Source: Brevibacterium sp. (GTDB lineage Bacteria > Actinomycetota > Actinomycetes > Actinomycetales > Brevibacteriaceae). Taken from it: a stretch of DNA of 64,000 bases. Position 1 is the stretch's first letter. Every line of letters begins with the position of its first letter. The position numbers were made by a program, and so were the translations under genes. Under the pieces are notes generated by a model that had not been told where the DNA came from, ran no database searches, and was given only the letters and a program-made list of their open reading frames with translations. Positions 43,652 through 53,037 of this stretch are shown here, in pieces. The stretch lies in the NCBI RefSeq assembly GCF_031179145.1, contig NZ_JAPSIB010000013.1, positions 54,484 to 118,483 on the forward strand, written 5' to 3'.

Positions 43652-45882
43652 GTGCCCACCCCCTGGCCGTCCGCACCCTGATCGGGGTCTTCCTCGCCGC
43701 GCTCATCGTCCTCGGACTGCCGGACACGGCGCTGGCCCGGACGATGACGGACCGTGTGACGTCGGCGAGTGACCCTTCATCGGGGACCACTGCCTCGGCG
43801 ACCGATCCTTCAACCGGAGCCTCCACCTCGACGAGCAACTCCTCGATCGCGACCTCCACCTCGACGAGCAACTCCTCACCCAAGGTTCCCGGCAAGGACG
43901 CGAAGGCGCCGATCTTCATCGGGACCTCCGGGTTCACCTTCGAGGACGTCGATCCGCGCACGACCCCGCACCTGTGGACCCTGATGCAGATCTCGTCGAT
44001 CGGCGCCATGACCCCGCGCAGCGTGCACGCCACCAGCTGCCCGGTCGACGGCTGGCTGTCAGTCGGCTCCGGACGTCGGGCCGCCGACGAACCGCGCCAG
44101 CAGTGCCGTGATCCGCGTCCGCCGCTCGAGGGGTGGACCGCTGATTGGGACGTGTACAGGCAGGTCGCGCAGATGGACAACTACGACGCCAGCCTCGGCT
44201 CTCTCTCCGAGGCCAATCCGAGGATCGCGGCGTTCGGACCGGGTGCGACGATCAGCGCCGCGGACCCCAGTGGTCACGTCAAGCAGTGGGAGCCGGTCGG
44301 CGACGACCTCGGGCAGCGCGCCGCCGAGACTTCGGCGACCGGGGAGCTGACGCTCATCGACCTCGGCAACACCGCCGCCGACGGGTATTCGCTCAAGGAT
44401 CTCGATCATCGAGTCGGTGACATCCTCAAGCACACCGGGTGGCTGAACAGCGCCGGGGAACCGACGAGAGGCGGCGGGTCCACACGCATCATCTTCGCCT
44501 CGATCGCGGACGGCTCCTACGACGGCTCGACGATGCAGGCGGCGATGATGGCCGCCCCCGGGCAGGCGCCGGGACTGCTGTCGTCGAGCTCGACCCGGCA
44601 GCCCGGGCTGGTCCAGGTGCCGGATCTGGCGCCGAGCCTGATCGCGTACAGCGGCGGCGACATGATGGGCAACGTCGCCGGCGCACCGATGGAGGTGGGC
44701 AGCTCCCTCGGCTCGTGGCAGGCCCGCTACCAGGCGGTCCTCGACCGACAGGTGGCGGTGAAGACTCAGCAGGAGCTCTCCACGTGGTTCTTCCCCGTGG
44801 TCGCCTCGCTCATGGTCGGCCTGCTCGGCCTCGGCTGGCTGCTGCGCAGGAAGCACCGCGAGCTCGTCCATTCCATGGCGTTCCGGCTGGGCATCGTCTT
44901 CGCTGCCCTCCCCGTCTCGACCTACCTGGTCAACACCGTGCCCTGGGAGCGGGCGACGAACCCCGACATCGCGATGCTCGGCGCACTGTGCGGGTGGTCC
45001 CTGATCCTGGGAACGGTCGCCCTGCTGGGACCGTGGCGCAGGCTGAGGCTGGGGCCGGTGCTGTTCGTGTCCGTGGTCACCGTCGCCGTCCTCGCCTACG
45101 ACGTGCTCACCGGGTCGCGGCTGCAGATGTCGACTCTGCTCGGGGAGCCGCTGCTGATCGCCTCCCGGTTCTACGGAATCGGCAATTCGGCATTGGCGCT
45201 GTACTGCTGCGCCCTGCTGCTGAGTGTCGCGGGATTCGCCTCGCTCGCTAAGAAGTCGCTGCCGCGGGTGCTCATCGTCATCGTTCCGGTCCTGGCGTCC
45301 TGCGTGCTGCTGGCCGCGCCTGGGCTGGGCACGAAGTTCGGTTCGGTGCCGACCCTGATCGTCGGCGTCGCCTACCTCGTCCTCGCGGCGGCCGGGATCC
45401 GATTCTCGTTCAAGCGACTGCTCCTGACCGTCGGCATCGCCGGGTTCGCGATGCTGATCGTCCTGTTCCTCGACTGGCTGCGCCCACCGCACCAGCGCAC
45501 GCACTTCGGACGGTTCTTCGACTCCGTGCTCAGCGGTGAAGCACTGGCAGTGCTCTCACGCAAGATCGGGATGAACATCGACATCCTCACCCAATCGTGG
45601 ATGACGGTGATCCTCCCGCTCATCATCATCGGAGTGTTCTGGGTGGCTCTCGTACCCCAGAAGTTCTCCCTGCTCGGACTGCGTGACACCTACCAGCGGG
45701 TTCCGCTGCTGCGCTCCGCGATGATCAGCCTGGCAATCCTGCTGGCCGTCGGCACGATCATCAACGACTCGGGAATCGTGGTCCCGGCGGTCGGGATCCT
45801 GTTCCTGGTGCCGGTGATCGTCCATCTCGAAGCGTTCGGCACGTCCCGGTTCGGGACGGGCACCGAACTCGAGCCGACGTGA
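43648..45882 (+). CDS. Secreted alkaline-phosphatase-like ectodomain fused to a polytopic membrane domain (copy 2)
   Basis: 744 aa, a paralogue of the preceding gene with the same layout: N-terminal hydrophobic signal, Ser/Thr-rich linker, outer domain, then about 10 membrane helices. Shared motifs are DVDPRTTPHLWTL, ATSCPVDGWLSVGSGRRAA, SSTRQPGLVQVPDLAPSL, SRFYGIGNSALALY and DWLRPPHQRTHFGRFFDS. The outer domain is shorter than in copy 1, but the Cys-Pro and the membrane motifs are kept. The ATG at 43648 overlaps the upstream stop. Translational coupling of two paralogues suggests a heteromeric complex. Possible roles are processing of a wall polymer or lipid-linked intermediate; this is inference only. 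Confidence 0.7.
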   Translation: MSAHPLAVRTLIGVFLAALIVLGLPDTALARTMTDRVTSASDPSSGTTASATDPSTGASTSTSNSSIATSTSTSNSSPKVPGKDAKAPIFIGTSGFTFEDVDPRTTPHLWTLMQISSIGAMTPRSVHATSCPVDGWLSVGSGRRAADEPRQQCRDPRPPLEGWTADWDVYRQVAQMDNYDASLGSLSEANPRIAAFGPGATISAADPSGHVKQWEPVGDDLGQRAAETSATGELTLIDLGNTAADGYSLKDLDHRVGDILKHTGWLNSAGEPTRGGGSTRIIFASIADGSYDGSTMQAAMMAAPGQAPGLLSSSSTRQPGLVQVPDLAPSLIAYSGGDMMGNVAGAPMEVGSSLGSWQARYQAVLDRQVAVKTQQELSTWFFPVVASLMVGLLGLGWLLRRKHRELVHSMAFRLGIVFAALPVSTYLVNTVPWERATNPDIAMLGALCGWSLILGTVALLGPWRRLRLGPVLFVSVVTVAVLAYDVLTGSRLQMSTLLGEPLLIASRFYGIGNSALALYCCALLLSVAGFASLAKKSLPRVLIVIVPVLASCVLLAAPGLGTKFGSVPTLIVGVAYLVLAAAGIRFSFKRLLLTVGIAGFAMLIVLFLDWLRPPHQRTHFGRFFDSVLSGEALAVLSRKIGMNIDILTQSWMTVILPLIIIGVFWVALVPQKFSLLGLRDTYQRVPLLRSAMISLAILLAVGTIINDSGIVVPAVGILFLVPVIVHLEAFGTSRFGTGTELEPT

Positions 45883-45922
45883 ACACTTCCGGTCTGGGCT
45901 GAGTCTGTCTCCTCGGAGCGGC

Positions 45923-48457
45923 TCAGCGGTAGAGTTCCGTCCGCCGTCGCGCCATGCCCACGGCCGCACTGCCTGCGACGATGAGGGCCAAAGCCGCGGC
46001 CAACGTGCTCATCAGCTCGAATCCGGTGCGCGGCAGGTCATCGTTCGCACCGTCTGCCGAACCGTCGGCGTTCGCTCCTGCAGCGTCCGCACTCGCGCCG
46101 GAACCATTCGCGCCCGAGCCTGCAGAGTCTGCACCTGCGCCGGCATCGGCAGCATCGGCATCCGAACCGTTCGCGCCTGAGCCCGCACCGGCATCCGACC
46201 CCGCGCCGGCCTCGGCACCTTCCGCGTCGGCGTTCGAACCGGCACCGCCGGCCGCGGACGTGGCGTCCGCCTCGACTCCGGTGTCCGGGCCGGCATCGTC
46301 GACGACCGAGGCGGTGGCGGAGAACTCATGGCTGATCGGCAGCGGGTTGTCGTCCCACCACTCGGCGGCACCGGCCCGCAGGCTCACGGTCAGCTCCGCC
46401 TCCCCCGAGGCGTCCTCGGGGGCGGTGACGGTGACGGGGAGCTCACTCCTGCCCGCCGGAATGGAGTCGAGCGTCACCGTCTGCCGCCCGCTGTATCCCT
46501 CCGGCAGTTCGACAGACACCTCCACGGGTCCTGCCACCGCCTCTTCGGCGGCGGTGGCGAGGAGGAAGACCGCGCTCTGACCAGGTGTGATGCCCTTTGC
46601 GGGAGCCTTGAGCTCCGCAGTGAGGGAGCCGTTGTGGATGACGTCGTGAGACAGGTCGGCCTGGCGCTCGGTCTTGTCGGGGCCGACCGGGGTGTTCTCG
46701 TTGAAGTAGTCCACCCAGGTCTCGAAGTCGGTGAGGCCCGAGAGCTCGAACTCGCCCTTCGCGAACGAGGAGAAGTTGTCGCCACCGGCGGCGAGGAAGC
46801 TCAGAGTCGCCACCCGGTAGTCCCTGTCCGGGTCGATCTCCTCACCGTTGACCCGCACCGACTTCACCCGCTGACTCGCCTCGGCGGTCGAATCGTAGAC
46901 AACGTCGAGCTCCTTCGAGACGCCGAGGTGGAGGAACGGCCGTGAGGCGTCCGCCGGCTGCCACTGCTCCTCGAACAGTCCGATGACGTCGGCGCCCTTC
47001 ATCGTCACCACACCGTGGTCGTTGGCGAACGGCAGCACGCCGCTGAGCTCAGCCGCGGTGACTTCGCAGTCCTTCTCGGTGTTGTAGATGTCCGCGCAGA
47101 GCAGGTCCTCGCGCACCCCTCCGGGATTGGTGATTCCGAAGTCGGCAGGCGCGAGCTGAGAATCCTCGACTCCGCTCTTCAGGGCATCGGCGACGAGATT
47201 GCCCAATGTGCTCTCGGAACCGCGGTCGTCGACCGGTTGTCCGTTCTTGAGGATCACCTCGCCGTTCTCGTCCCGCGCCCAGGCACGGGTGATGTCCTCG
47301 GTGATCGAGCCTGCGACGACGGAGCCTGGCACCTTGGCCTTCTCATCGGCCTCCGCGATGATCTCGGCGACCTGCGCGACGACAGGCGACTCGTATGACG
47401 CGTCCTCGGTGCTCAGCAGCTCGGACTTCTCGGTCGTCCATGTCCCGTCCGCCTCGGCGACGAGCTGGACCTGGCCGACGACGGAGCCGTAGCTGCCGGC
47501 CTCGAGCACCGGGCGCGTCCGGTTCGGGTCCCCCGGCACCGGCGCCTCGAACTCGTAGGGCAGGTGCGTGTGACCGGTGAACAGGACGTCGACGGAGGAG
47601 TCCGCCTCGGTGACGAGGCGGTTGAATTCCCTGTTCGAGGCCAGCGCCTCGTCGAGGGTGTCCGCGGTCGAGGCGCCGAGGTGGGCCTCGACGACCGTCA
47701 TATCCGGTCGTTGGTCCGCCGGCAGGGATTCGATGTCCTTGGCCACTCTGTTGACGGCGGACGTCGGATCGCCGAACTCGATGTCGGCGATGCCGTCGGG
47801 TGAGACCAGCGAGGCGGTGTCCTCGGTGACGACGCCGATGACGGCGACCTCGACCCCGCCGACGTCGACGACGGAGTACTCGTCGAGACCTTCGACGACG
47901 TTCGTGGTTCCCCTGTCGTAGACATTCGCGGCGAGGTAGGGGAAGTCGGATTCGTTCGCGACCCGACCGGTCAGGTCAGCGGTGCCCTTGTCGAACTCGT
48001 GGTTGCCCACCGCAGAGGCCTGCAGGCCGAGGGCGTTCAGCACATCGAGCGTCGGGGTGTCCTGCTGGGAGGACGAGACGTAGGTCGACGCGCCGATGTT
48101 GTCCCCGGCGGACAGGAGCGCGGTCCCGGTCCCGCCCTGGTCGAGGAAGTCCGCGCGCTGCTCCTCGACGACCGAGGCGACCTGGGTTCCCGCTTCGACG
48201 ATGCGCCCGTGGAAGTCCGTGATGCCCAGCAGTTGCACCCGGGTGCCCGGCTCCGCGGCTTCTGGGTCCACGGTCGCCTCGGCGTTCGCAGTCGCCTCGG
48301 GGTCCACGGTCGCCCCGGGATTCGCGGTCGCCCCGGGGTTCGTGGTCGCCTCCTCGGAACCGCTGCCGAGGGGGCTCGCCACGGCGGGCGCGAGTCCGGG
48401 CAGGGTCAGCATCGACACCACTGCACCGGCAGCCAGCACCTTGGTCGCAGGTTTCAT
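45923..48457 (-). CDS. Cell-wall-anchored bifunctional 5'-nucleotidase/metallophosphatase
   Basis: 844 aa. A signal peptide (MKPATKVLAAGAVVSMLTL) is followed by a short six-residue repeat region, then the metallophosphatase domain with GITDFHGRIVEAG, LLSAGDNIGAS, VGNHEFDKG and VLFTGHTHLPYE. The C-terminal 5'-nucleotidase domain includes GVREDLLC and AAGGDNFSSF. Near the end a long Ala/Gly/Asp/Ser-rich low-complexity spacer leads to LPRTG, a hydrophobic helix and RRR, the layout of a sortase substrate. The protein should hydrolyse nucleotides at the cell surface to release phosphate and nucleosides. The ATG at 48457 follows AAAGGA. Confidence 0.9.
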   Translation of the reverse strand: MKPATKVLAAGAVVSMLTLPGLAPAVASPLGSGSEEATTNPGATANPGATVDPEATANAEATVDPEAAEPGTRVQLLGITDFHGRIVEAGTQVASVVEEQRADFLDQGGTGTALLSAGDNIGASTYVSSSQQDTPTLDVLNALGLQASAVGNHEFDKGTADLTGRVANESDFPYLAANVYDRGTTNVVEGLDEYSVVDVGGVEVAVIGVVTEDTASLVSPDGIADIEFGDPTSAVNRVAKDIESLPADQRPDMTVVEAHLGASTADTLDEALASNREFNRLVTEADSSVDVLFTGHTHLPYEFEAPVPGDPNRTRPVLEAGSYGSVVGQVQLVAEADGTWTTEKSELLSTEDASYESPVVAQVAEIIAEADEKAKVPGSVVAGSITEDITRAWARDENGEVILKNGQPVDDRGSESTLGNLVADALKSGVEDSQLAPADFGITNPGGVREDLLCADIYNTEKDCEVTAAELSGVLPFANDHGVVTMKGADVIGLFEEQWQPADASRPFLHLGVSKELDVVYDSTAEASQRVKSVRVNGEEIDPDRDYRVATLSFLAAGGDNFSSFAKGEFELSGLTDFETWVDYFNENTPVGPDKTERQADLSHDVIHNGSLTAELKAPAKGITPGQSAVFLLATAAEEAVAGPVEVSVELPEGYSGRQTVTLDSIPAGRSELPVTVTAPEDASGEAELTVSLRAGAAEWWDDNPLPISHEFSATASVVDDAGPDTGVEADATSAAGGAGSNADAEGAEAGAGSDAGAGSGANGSDADAADAGAGADSAGSGANGSGASADAAGANADGSADGANDDLPRTGFELMSTLAAALALIVAGSAAVGMARRRTELYR

Positions 48458-48677
48458 CTGTACAGTCCTTTTGGTCGGTTCACCAGCCGCTCGGAAGTCG
48501 TTCGCGCGGGTGTGCGCTTCGTCGCCCGGTGTCAGGATGGGTCAGCTCCGACCAGCATCCTCGAGCGAAGCGAACGACAAGTTGCCTATACGTGAAATGT
48601 ACACAGGATTCACACAACTGAAAAGGGGAATTCTCTCAAGATGACGGAATGCGGCGCATCCTGCACCGGAATCGGGT

Positions 48678-49532
48678 TCAGTCCTGGTCGCGGCGCGCCA
48701 TCGTCTGCACGGCTCGCGAGGCGTAGAACTCCGGCGCGGGGTAGCCGACCTCTGTGAGCACGAGACCGTGCGGTGGCGTGACGAACATCGGCACCTGCGC
48801 TCCCACCCCGGCGTCCGCCTCGGCGAGGAGCTCTGCCGGACGGGTCACGGGCCAGGCGCCGGTACCGACCTTGATCAGCCCGCCGACCAGCGCCCGCACC
48901 ATGTGGTGGCAGAATGCGTCCGCGCGGAGGTCGATGGTGATCACGGCCTCCTGGTCGCGGTCGACCTCGAACTCGTGCAGAGTGCGGATCGTGGTGGCCC
49001 CTTGCCGCGGTTTGCAGAAGGGAAGGAAATCGTGGAGCCCCTGCGCCTCTCGCGCGGCCTCGGCCATCGCCTCGGCGTCGAGCTCTCCCTTGTGCCGCGG
49101 GGTGACCGCGATCAGCAGCGGGTCGATGAACGAGCGGTCATCGGCCAGTCGGTATCGATAGGCGCGCCACAGTGCGGAGAAGCGGGCGTCGAAGTCCTCG
49201 GGCACCTCGGTCACGGCATGGATGACGAGGTCTTGGTGGCCGCCGATCGTCAGCACTCCGCGGAGACGGCTGAGCAGCGCAGCCTGAGAAGTCCGGTTCG
49301 AGCGGGCGATGAGCTTCTCCACCGCCGCGTCCGTCAGGTCGATGTGGACGACCTGGCGTCGGGCGTGAACACCCGCGTCCGTGCGACCGGCGACGACGGT
49401 GCCCACCTGCTCACCGGTGATCCGGACCAGGCCTTCCTCGAGAGTTCCCTGCACGGTGCGCAGCTGCGGCTGCTTCGCCCAACCGTGGAAGTCGCTGCCC
49501 TGATAGCCGAGGTCGATGCGGAATCGCGTCAT
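48678..49532 (-). CDS. truA: tRNA pseudouridine(38-40) synthase
   Basis: 284 aa. The catalytic aspartate is Asp52 in VAGRTDAGVHARRQ; YQGSDFHGWAKQP and FCHHMVRALVGGLIKVG are further TruA landmarks. It modifies the anticodon stem-loop of many tRNAs. The ATG at 49532 overlaps the stop of the LemA-like gene (ATGA). In many bacteria truA follows rplQ; here it is unlinked from that operon and convergent with nothing nearby. Confidence 0.95.
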   Translation of the reverse strand: MTRFRIDLGYQGSDFHGWAKQPQLRTVQGTLEEGLVRITGEQVGTVVAGRTDAGVHARRQVVHIDLTDAAVEKLIARSNRTSQAALLSRLRGVLTIGGHQDLVIHAVTEVPEDFDARFSALWRAYRYRLADDRSFIDPLLIAVTPRHKGELDAEAMAEAAREAQGLHDFLPFCKPRQGATTIRTLHEFEVDRDQEAVITIDLRADAFCHHMVRALVGGLIKVGTGAWPVTRPAELLAEADAGVGAQVPMFVTPPHGLVLTEVGYPAPEFYASRAVQTMARRDQD

Positions 49533-50140
49533 GACCCGACCGTGCCGTTGATGTCGAAGACCTCACGCGGTTTGAACACGGTCCGGAACAGCCGGGACAG
49601 GAACCGTTTGCGCTGCCGGTGATAGCGGGCGACGTTCGTGTTGTAGATGCGGGCGCCGGCGAGGATCCTCTCGGTGAGGACCTCGAGCTGCCCGTGGAGC
49701 AGATGCGCGGTGGTCTCGAGCTCCTCACGCATGCCGTCGCGCACGGTCAGGGAAGACTCACCGGGGGCGGAGGTCTCGCCCGGCGTGGACGTCTCGCCCG
49801 TCCGGGGTGAGGAACTGCCGCCGAGGGACGCGGCTGCGGTCTCGATCGCGCGCGTCAGCGCGGTCTCCGCGGCGGCGCCTCGCGCGCCGAACGGTGCGCG
49901 CTCGGCCGAGGCCAGGGCCAGCCCGAGCCGGCCGAAGTCCGCAGCGGTGATCTGCTGCAGGGTGCCGAGGAACGCCGGGACGAGCGCATGCCTGGCCCGC
50001 AGTTCGACGAGCAGCTGACGTTTGGCCTCGTCGCACAGCGACCTCGCCATCGAGAGCTGGTTGAAGCGCACGATCGTGAGCACGAGTGCGACGACGATGA
50101 GAAGCGCAAGCGCGCAGGCCGCGATGACCAGCCAGATCAT
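49529..50140 (-). CDS. LemA family membrane protein
   Basis: About 203 aa. One N-terminal membrane helix (MIWLVIAACALALLIVVALV) is followed by the LemA helical core: a segment with FNQLSMARSLCDEAKRQLL, a HALVPAFLGTLQQI stretch that matches the usual DLIPNLVETVKGY, and the C-terminal ARIYNTNVARYHRQRKRF that matches YNxxVxxYN. A Thr/Ser/Gly/Pro-rich insert (about 118-140) interrupts the helices. The function of LemA proteins is unclear. The ATG at 50140 follows GGGGAG; an alternative ATG at 50161 would add seven residues. Confidence 0.7.
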   Translation of the reverse strand: MIWLVIAACALALLIVVALVLTIVRFNQLSMARSLCDEAKRQLLVELRARHALVPAFLGTLQQITAADFGRLGLALASAERAPFGARGAAAETALTRAIETAAASLGGSSSPRTGETSTPGETSAPGESSLTVRDGMREELETTAHLLHGQLEVLTERILAGARIYNTNVARYHRQRKRFLSRLFRTVFKPREVFDINGTVGS

Positions 50141-50331
50141 GCGCTCCCCTTCCCCGGTCATTTCCGTCCGTGCTTTACCGACCCTTTAGTTTACGCAGGG
50201 TTCACCCAGGGAGCGAAAAGGTTACCCCCGGGTCATGGCCGCCCGGGCTCGAGGGCGGATTTCGGCTTTTCGTCGCGGTGCGGTCGCCCGGGCGTTGCCC
50301 GCTCTTCACTCTGGCATCGTCGACTGGGGGT

Positions 50332-51525
50332 GTGAGAGTAGCGATCATTGCAGAGTCCTTCCTCCCCAACATGAATGGGGTCACCCACTCGCTGCTGCGG
50401 GTCCTCGATCACCTGCGCGACCGGGGCGACGACGTCCTCGTCATCGCCCCCGGCACTCGCCGCGACGGGCCGAAGGAGGTCGCCGGGGCGCGCATCGTGC
50501 GGGTCCCCTCGGTCTCCCTGCCCAAGTACCGGCGCATCCGCGTCGCCCCCGGCGGAGTCACTCGCATCCGGCGTCTGCTCGAGGACTTCGCCCCGGACGT
50601 GGTCCATCTCGCGAGCCCCTTCGTGCTCGGCTGGCGTGGGGTCCTCGCGGCGCAGGGCCTCGGGCTGCCGACCGTCGCCATCTATCAGACCGAGGTTCCC
50701 GCCTATGCCTCCCGCTACGGGATGCACGGGATCGAGGCGATGCTGTGGACGCATGTGCGCAACGTCCACCAGCATGCCTCGCTGACCTTGGCGCCGTCGA
50801 CCTACACGATCGCTCAGCTGCAGAATCTCGGCATCGCCGAGGTGGACCTGTGGGCCCGTGGCGTCGACTCGACCCGCTTCGGCCCCGATCACCGCTCGGA
50901 GGCGTGGAGACGGTCCGTGGCCGGCGGGGGTGAGAAGATCATCGGCTTCGTCGGGCGACTGGCCGCCGAGAAGCAGGTCGAGGACCTCGCCGTCCTCGCC
51001 GACGTGCCGAACTCGAAGGTCGTCATCGTCGGCGACGGGCCGTGGCGCACCCGGCTCGAACGCGTCCTGCCGCAAGCGCACTTCACCGGATTCCTCGGCG
51101 GCGAGGCCCTGGCCCAGGCAGTCGCGAGCTTCGACCTCATGGTCGCACCCGGCGAGTTGGAGACCTTCTGCCAGACCATCCAGGAGGCGATGGCCTCCGA
51201 GGTTCCGGTCATCGCCCCCGCCCGCGGCGGTCCCCTCGACCTCGTCGACTCCTCCCGGACCGGGTGGCTCTACTCGCCGAAGGACCTCGCGCAGATGCGC
51301 CGTCATGTCGTCGACCTCCTCGGCGACGAGGCGAAGCGCCGGGCCTTCGGATCCGCCGGTCGGGCGCAGGTGCTGGGACGCAGCTGGAAGAGTGTGTGCT
51401 CCCAGCTCATCGGCCACTATGCACGGGCGATCGAGAACCCGAGCCCGCAGGTGACCCGGCGCAGCTTCGGAATCGTCGCGCTCCCCCAGAACCCGCAGAA
51501 CCCGGGCCTTCCCCAGGACGCCTGA
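50332..51525 (+). CDS. GT4 family glycosyltransferase (GDP-mannose-dependent mannosyltransferase type)
   Basis: 397 aa, GT-B fold. The N-terminus AIIAESFLPNMNGVTHSLLR and the C-terminal E-x7-E motif in GELETFCQTIQEAMASEVP, with FVGRLAAEKQVEDL, match the MgtA/PimC-like mannosyltransferases of actinobacteria, which act on lipoglycans or glycolipids of the envelope. There is no signal peptide, so it works at the inner face of the membrane. The GTG at 50332 follows GGGGG and starts exactly at the conserved strand; the open frame upstream to 50170 is not conserved. Confidence 0.85.
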   Translation: MRVAIIAESFLPNMNGVTHSLLRVLDHLRDRGDDVLVIAPGTRRDGPKEVAGARIVRVPSVSLPKYRRIRVAPGGVTRIRRLLEDFAPDVVHLASPFVLGWRGVLAAQGLGLPTVAIYQTEVPAYASRYGMHGIEAMLWTHVRNVHQHASLTLAPSTYTIAQLQNLGIAEVDLWARGVDSTRFGPDHRSEAWRRSVAGGGEKIIGFVGRLAAEKQVEDLAVLADVPNSKVVIVGDGPWRTRLERVLPQAHFTGFLGGEALAQAVASFDLMVAPGELETFCQTIQEAMASEVPVIAPARGGPLDLVDSSRTGWLYSPKDLAQMRRHVVDLLGDEAKRRAFGSAGRAQVLGRSWKSVCSQLIGHYARAIENPSPQVTRRSFGIVALPQNPQNPGLPQDA

Positions 51526-51544
51526 GGAATGCGGGCGGCGAGAT

Positions 51545-52177
51545 TCAGTCGACGATTCCGCGGGCGTCGAGGGCCCGCCCCGTGTCCTGGGCGTACTTCA
51601 CCGAGCGCAGGATCGCCGGGACGACCCGGGCCTGCAGACTCGTCTCCAGCCCTCTGGCGCGAGCCGCTCGGTCGCCTTCGCCCAGCAGGCCGGAGATGTG
51701 GGAGATCGCGCGCACCATCAGACTCGCGGTCAGCGCGATCGTGTCCGGGTTCGCACCGACGAGGCGCAGCGGCGAGACGACCGTGGTGAAGGCGTCGAGG
51801 AGCTGCGGGACAGTCGTCGTCAGCGTCAGCAGAAGTGCCGCCTGAACGCACGCGAATACCGTGCCGGCGACGGTGATCCCGGCGGCGAAGGTGCCGAAGA
51901 GGAACTGCATCCCCAACACGAATGCGACGAGAACCCCGGCATAGAGCCAGGTGAGGAGGAAATGACGCAGGCTCAGCCGGGCACTGAATCCGAGCACCAC
52001 CAGCGCCGCGAACATCGACCAGTTGACGGTCGCGTCGCGGAAGATGAGCGCGACGATCCCGACCACGGCGATGACGAGTAGCTTTGCCCAGGCGGGGGTG
52101 CGGTGCAGCCACCCGGATCCGGGGGCGAGCTTCCCGAAGAGCTGCAGCCGTGGCCGGATGCCGGGCCGCCGGCTCAT
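51545..52177 (-). CDS. bioN: ECF transporter transmembrane (T) component for biotin
   Basis: 210 aa, about five to six hydrophobic helices, with the EcfT-type coupling motif ARGLETSLQARVVPAILR near residue 170 and KYAQDTGRALDARGI at the C-terminus; the A-R-G and A-R-G-I segments contact the ATPases. It couples ATP hydrolysis by BioM to BioY. The ATG at 52177 overlaps the bioM stop (ATGA). Confidence 0.9.
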   Translation of the reverse strand: MSRRPGIRPRLQLFGKLAPGSGWLHRTPAWAKLLVIAVVGIVALIFRDATVNWSMFAALVVLGFSARLSLRHFLLTWLYAGVLVAFVLGMQFLFGTFAAGITVAGTVFACVQAALLLTLTTTVPQLLDAFTTVVSPLRLVGANPDTIALTASLMVRAISHISGLLGEGDRAARARGLETSLQARVVPAILRSVKYAQDTGRALDARGIVD

Positions 52178-53037
52178 GTCGACTCGCTCATGATCAGGGC
52201 ACGGTAGGCCTCGACAGCCTCGGCAGGGGCCGAGTCGTGGACGATCCGCCCTCCGTCGACGACCAGCGCCCGGTCGGCCAGGGTCGCGAACTCGAGGTCG
52301 TGGGTGGAGAAGATCACTCTCACCCCGCGACGGGTGACGACCTCGCCGAGGAGAGTGCGCAGCTTCTCCCGATTGCGCAGGTCGAGGAGCGTGGTCGGTT
52401 CATCGAGCACGAGGATCTGCGGGTCGACCGCGAGCACGGCCGCCAGCGCGACGAGCTGCCGCTGACCGCCCGAGAGCTCGTAGACGCTGCGGTCGGCGAG
52501 GTCGGCGATCCCCAGCTCCTCGAGCACCGTCAGCGCCGCCGCTCGTCGCTCGGCCTTCGGCACCCGCTTGCGCAGGGACAGTTCGATGTCCTCGATCGGC
52601 GTCGGCATGACGAGCTGCGCCGCAGGATCCGTGAACACGAACCCAACCCGGGAGCGCACCTGAGCCGGTGCTGCGACGGGGTTCATGCCGTCGATGTGCA
52701 CCTGGCCCGAGTTCGCTGTGACGAGCCCGTTGAACAGCTGCAGCAGAGTGGACTTCCCCGATCCGTTGGCGCCGAGGAAGACGACCCGGTCCTCGGCCAG
52801 GGTGAAGGTCACGTCGGAGAGGATCGCGCGGATGACTTCGCCCTCGGCCGTGTCGTCGAGCACCCCGACGCAGACATCGGCGAAGCGGATCTCCCGCAGA
52901 GCAGAGGCGGCAGCACCTGCTGTGGCCTTGCCTTCGGCCATCGACACTGCCCCCGGCCGGTCTGCCGCAGGCGTCATCGTCGCGGCGGGTGCCGGTGCCG
53001 AGGCCGTGCGCCTGCCGAAGAGCCGGGGGAAGCTCAC
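52174..53037 (-). CDS. bioM: ECF transporter ATPase for biotin
   Basis: 287 aa. An Ala/Pro-rich N-terminal extension of about 45 residues precedes the ATPase: Walker A LGANGSGKSTLLQLF, Q-loop FVFTDPAAQL, signature ELSGGQRQLVALAAVL, Walker B ILVLDEPTTLLD and switch His in IFSTHDLEF. The Q-loop F-x-x-P-x-x-Q form is usual for ECF ATPases. It overlaps bioY and bioN by 4 nt on each side. Only one ATPase gene is present, as in other BioMNY systems. Confidence 0.92.
   Translation of the reverse strand: MSFPRLFGRRTASAPAPAATMTPAADRPGAVSMAEGKATAGAAASALREIRFADVCVGVLDDTAEGEVIRAILSDVTFTLAEDRVVFLGANGSGKSTLLQLFNGLVTANSGQVHIDGMNPVAAPAQVRSRVGFVFTDPAAQLVMPTPIEDIELSLRKRVPKAERRAAALTVLEELGIADLADRSVYELSGGQRQLVALAAVLAVDPQILVLDEPTTLLDLRNREKLRTLLGEVVTRRGVRVIFSTHDLEFATLADRALVVDGGRIVHDSAPAEAVEAYRALIMSEST

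Noticed and set aside
48560..48640. CRP/GlxR-type site (TGTG...TCAC) upstream of the 5'-nucleotidase
   Set aside because: The spacing between half-sites is 5 rather than 6 nt with poor outer bases.
50200..50227. GGTTCACC and GGTTACCC as a PHO box before the glycosyltransferase
   Set aside because: The spacing does not fit 11-bp direct repeats and no phosphate link exists for this gene.
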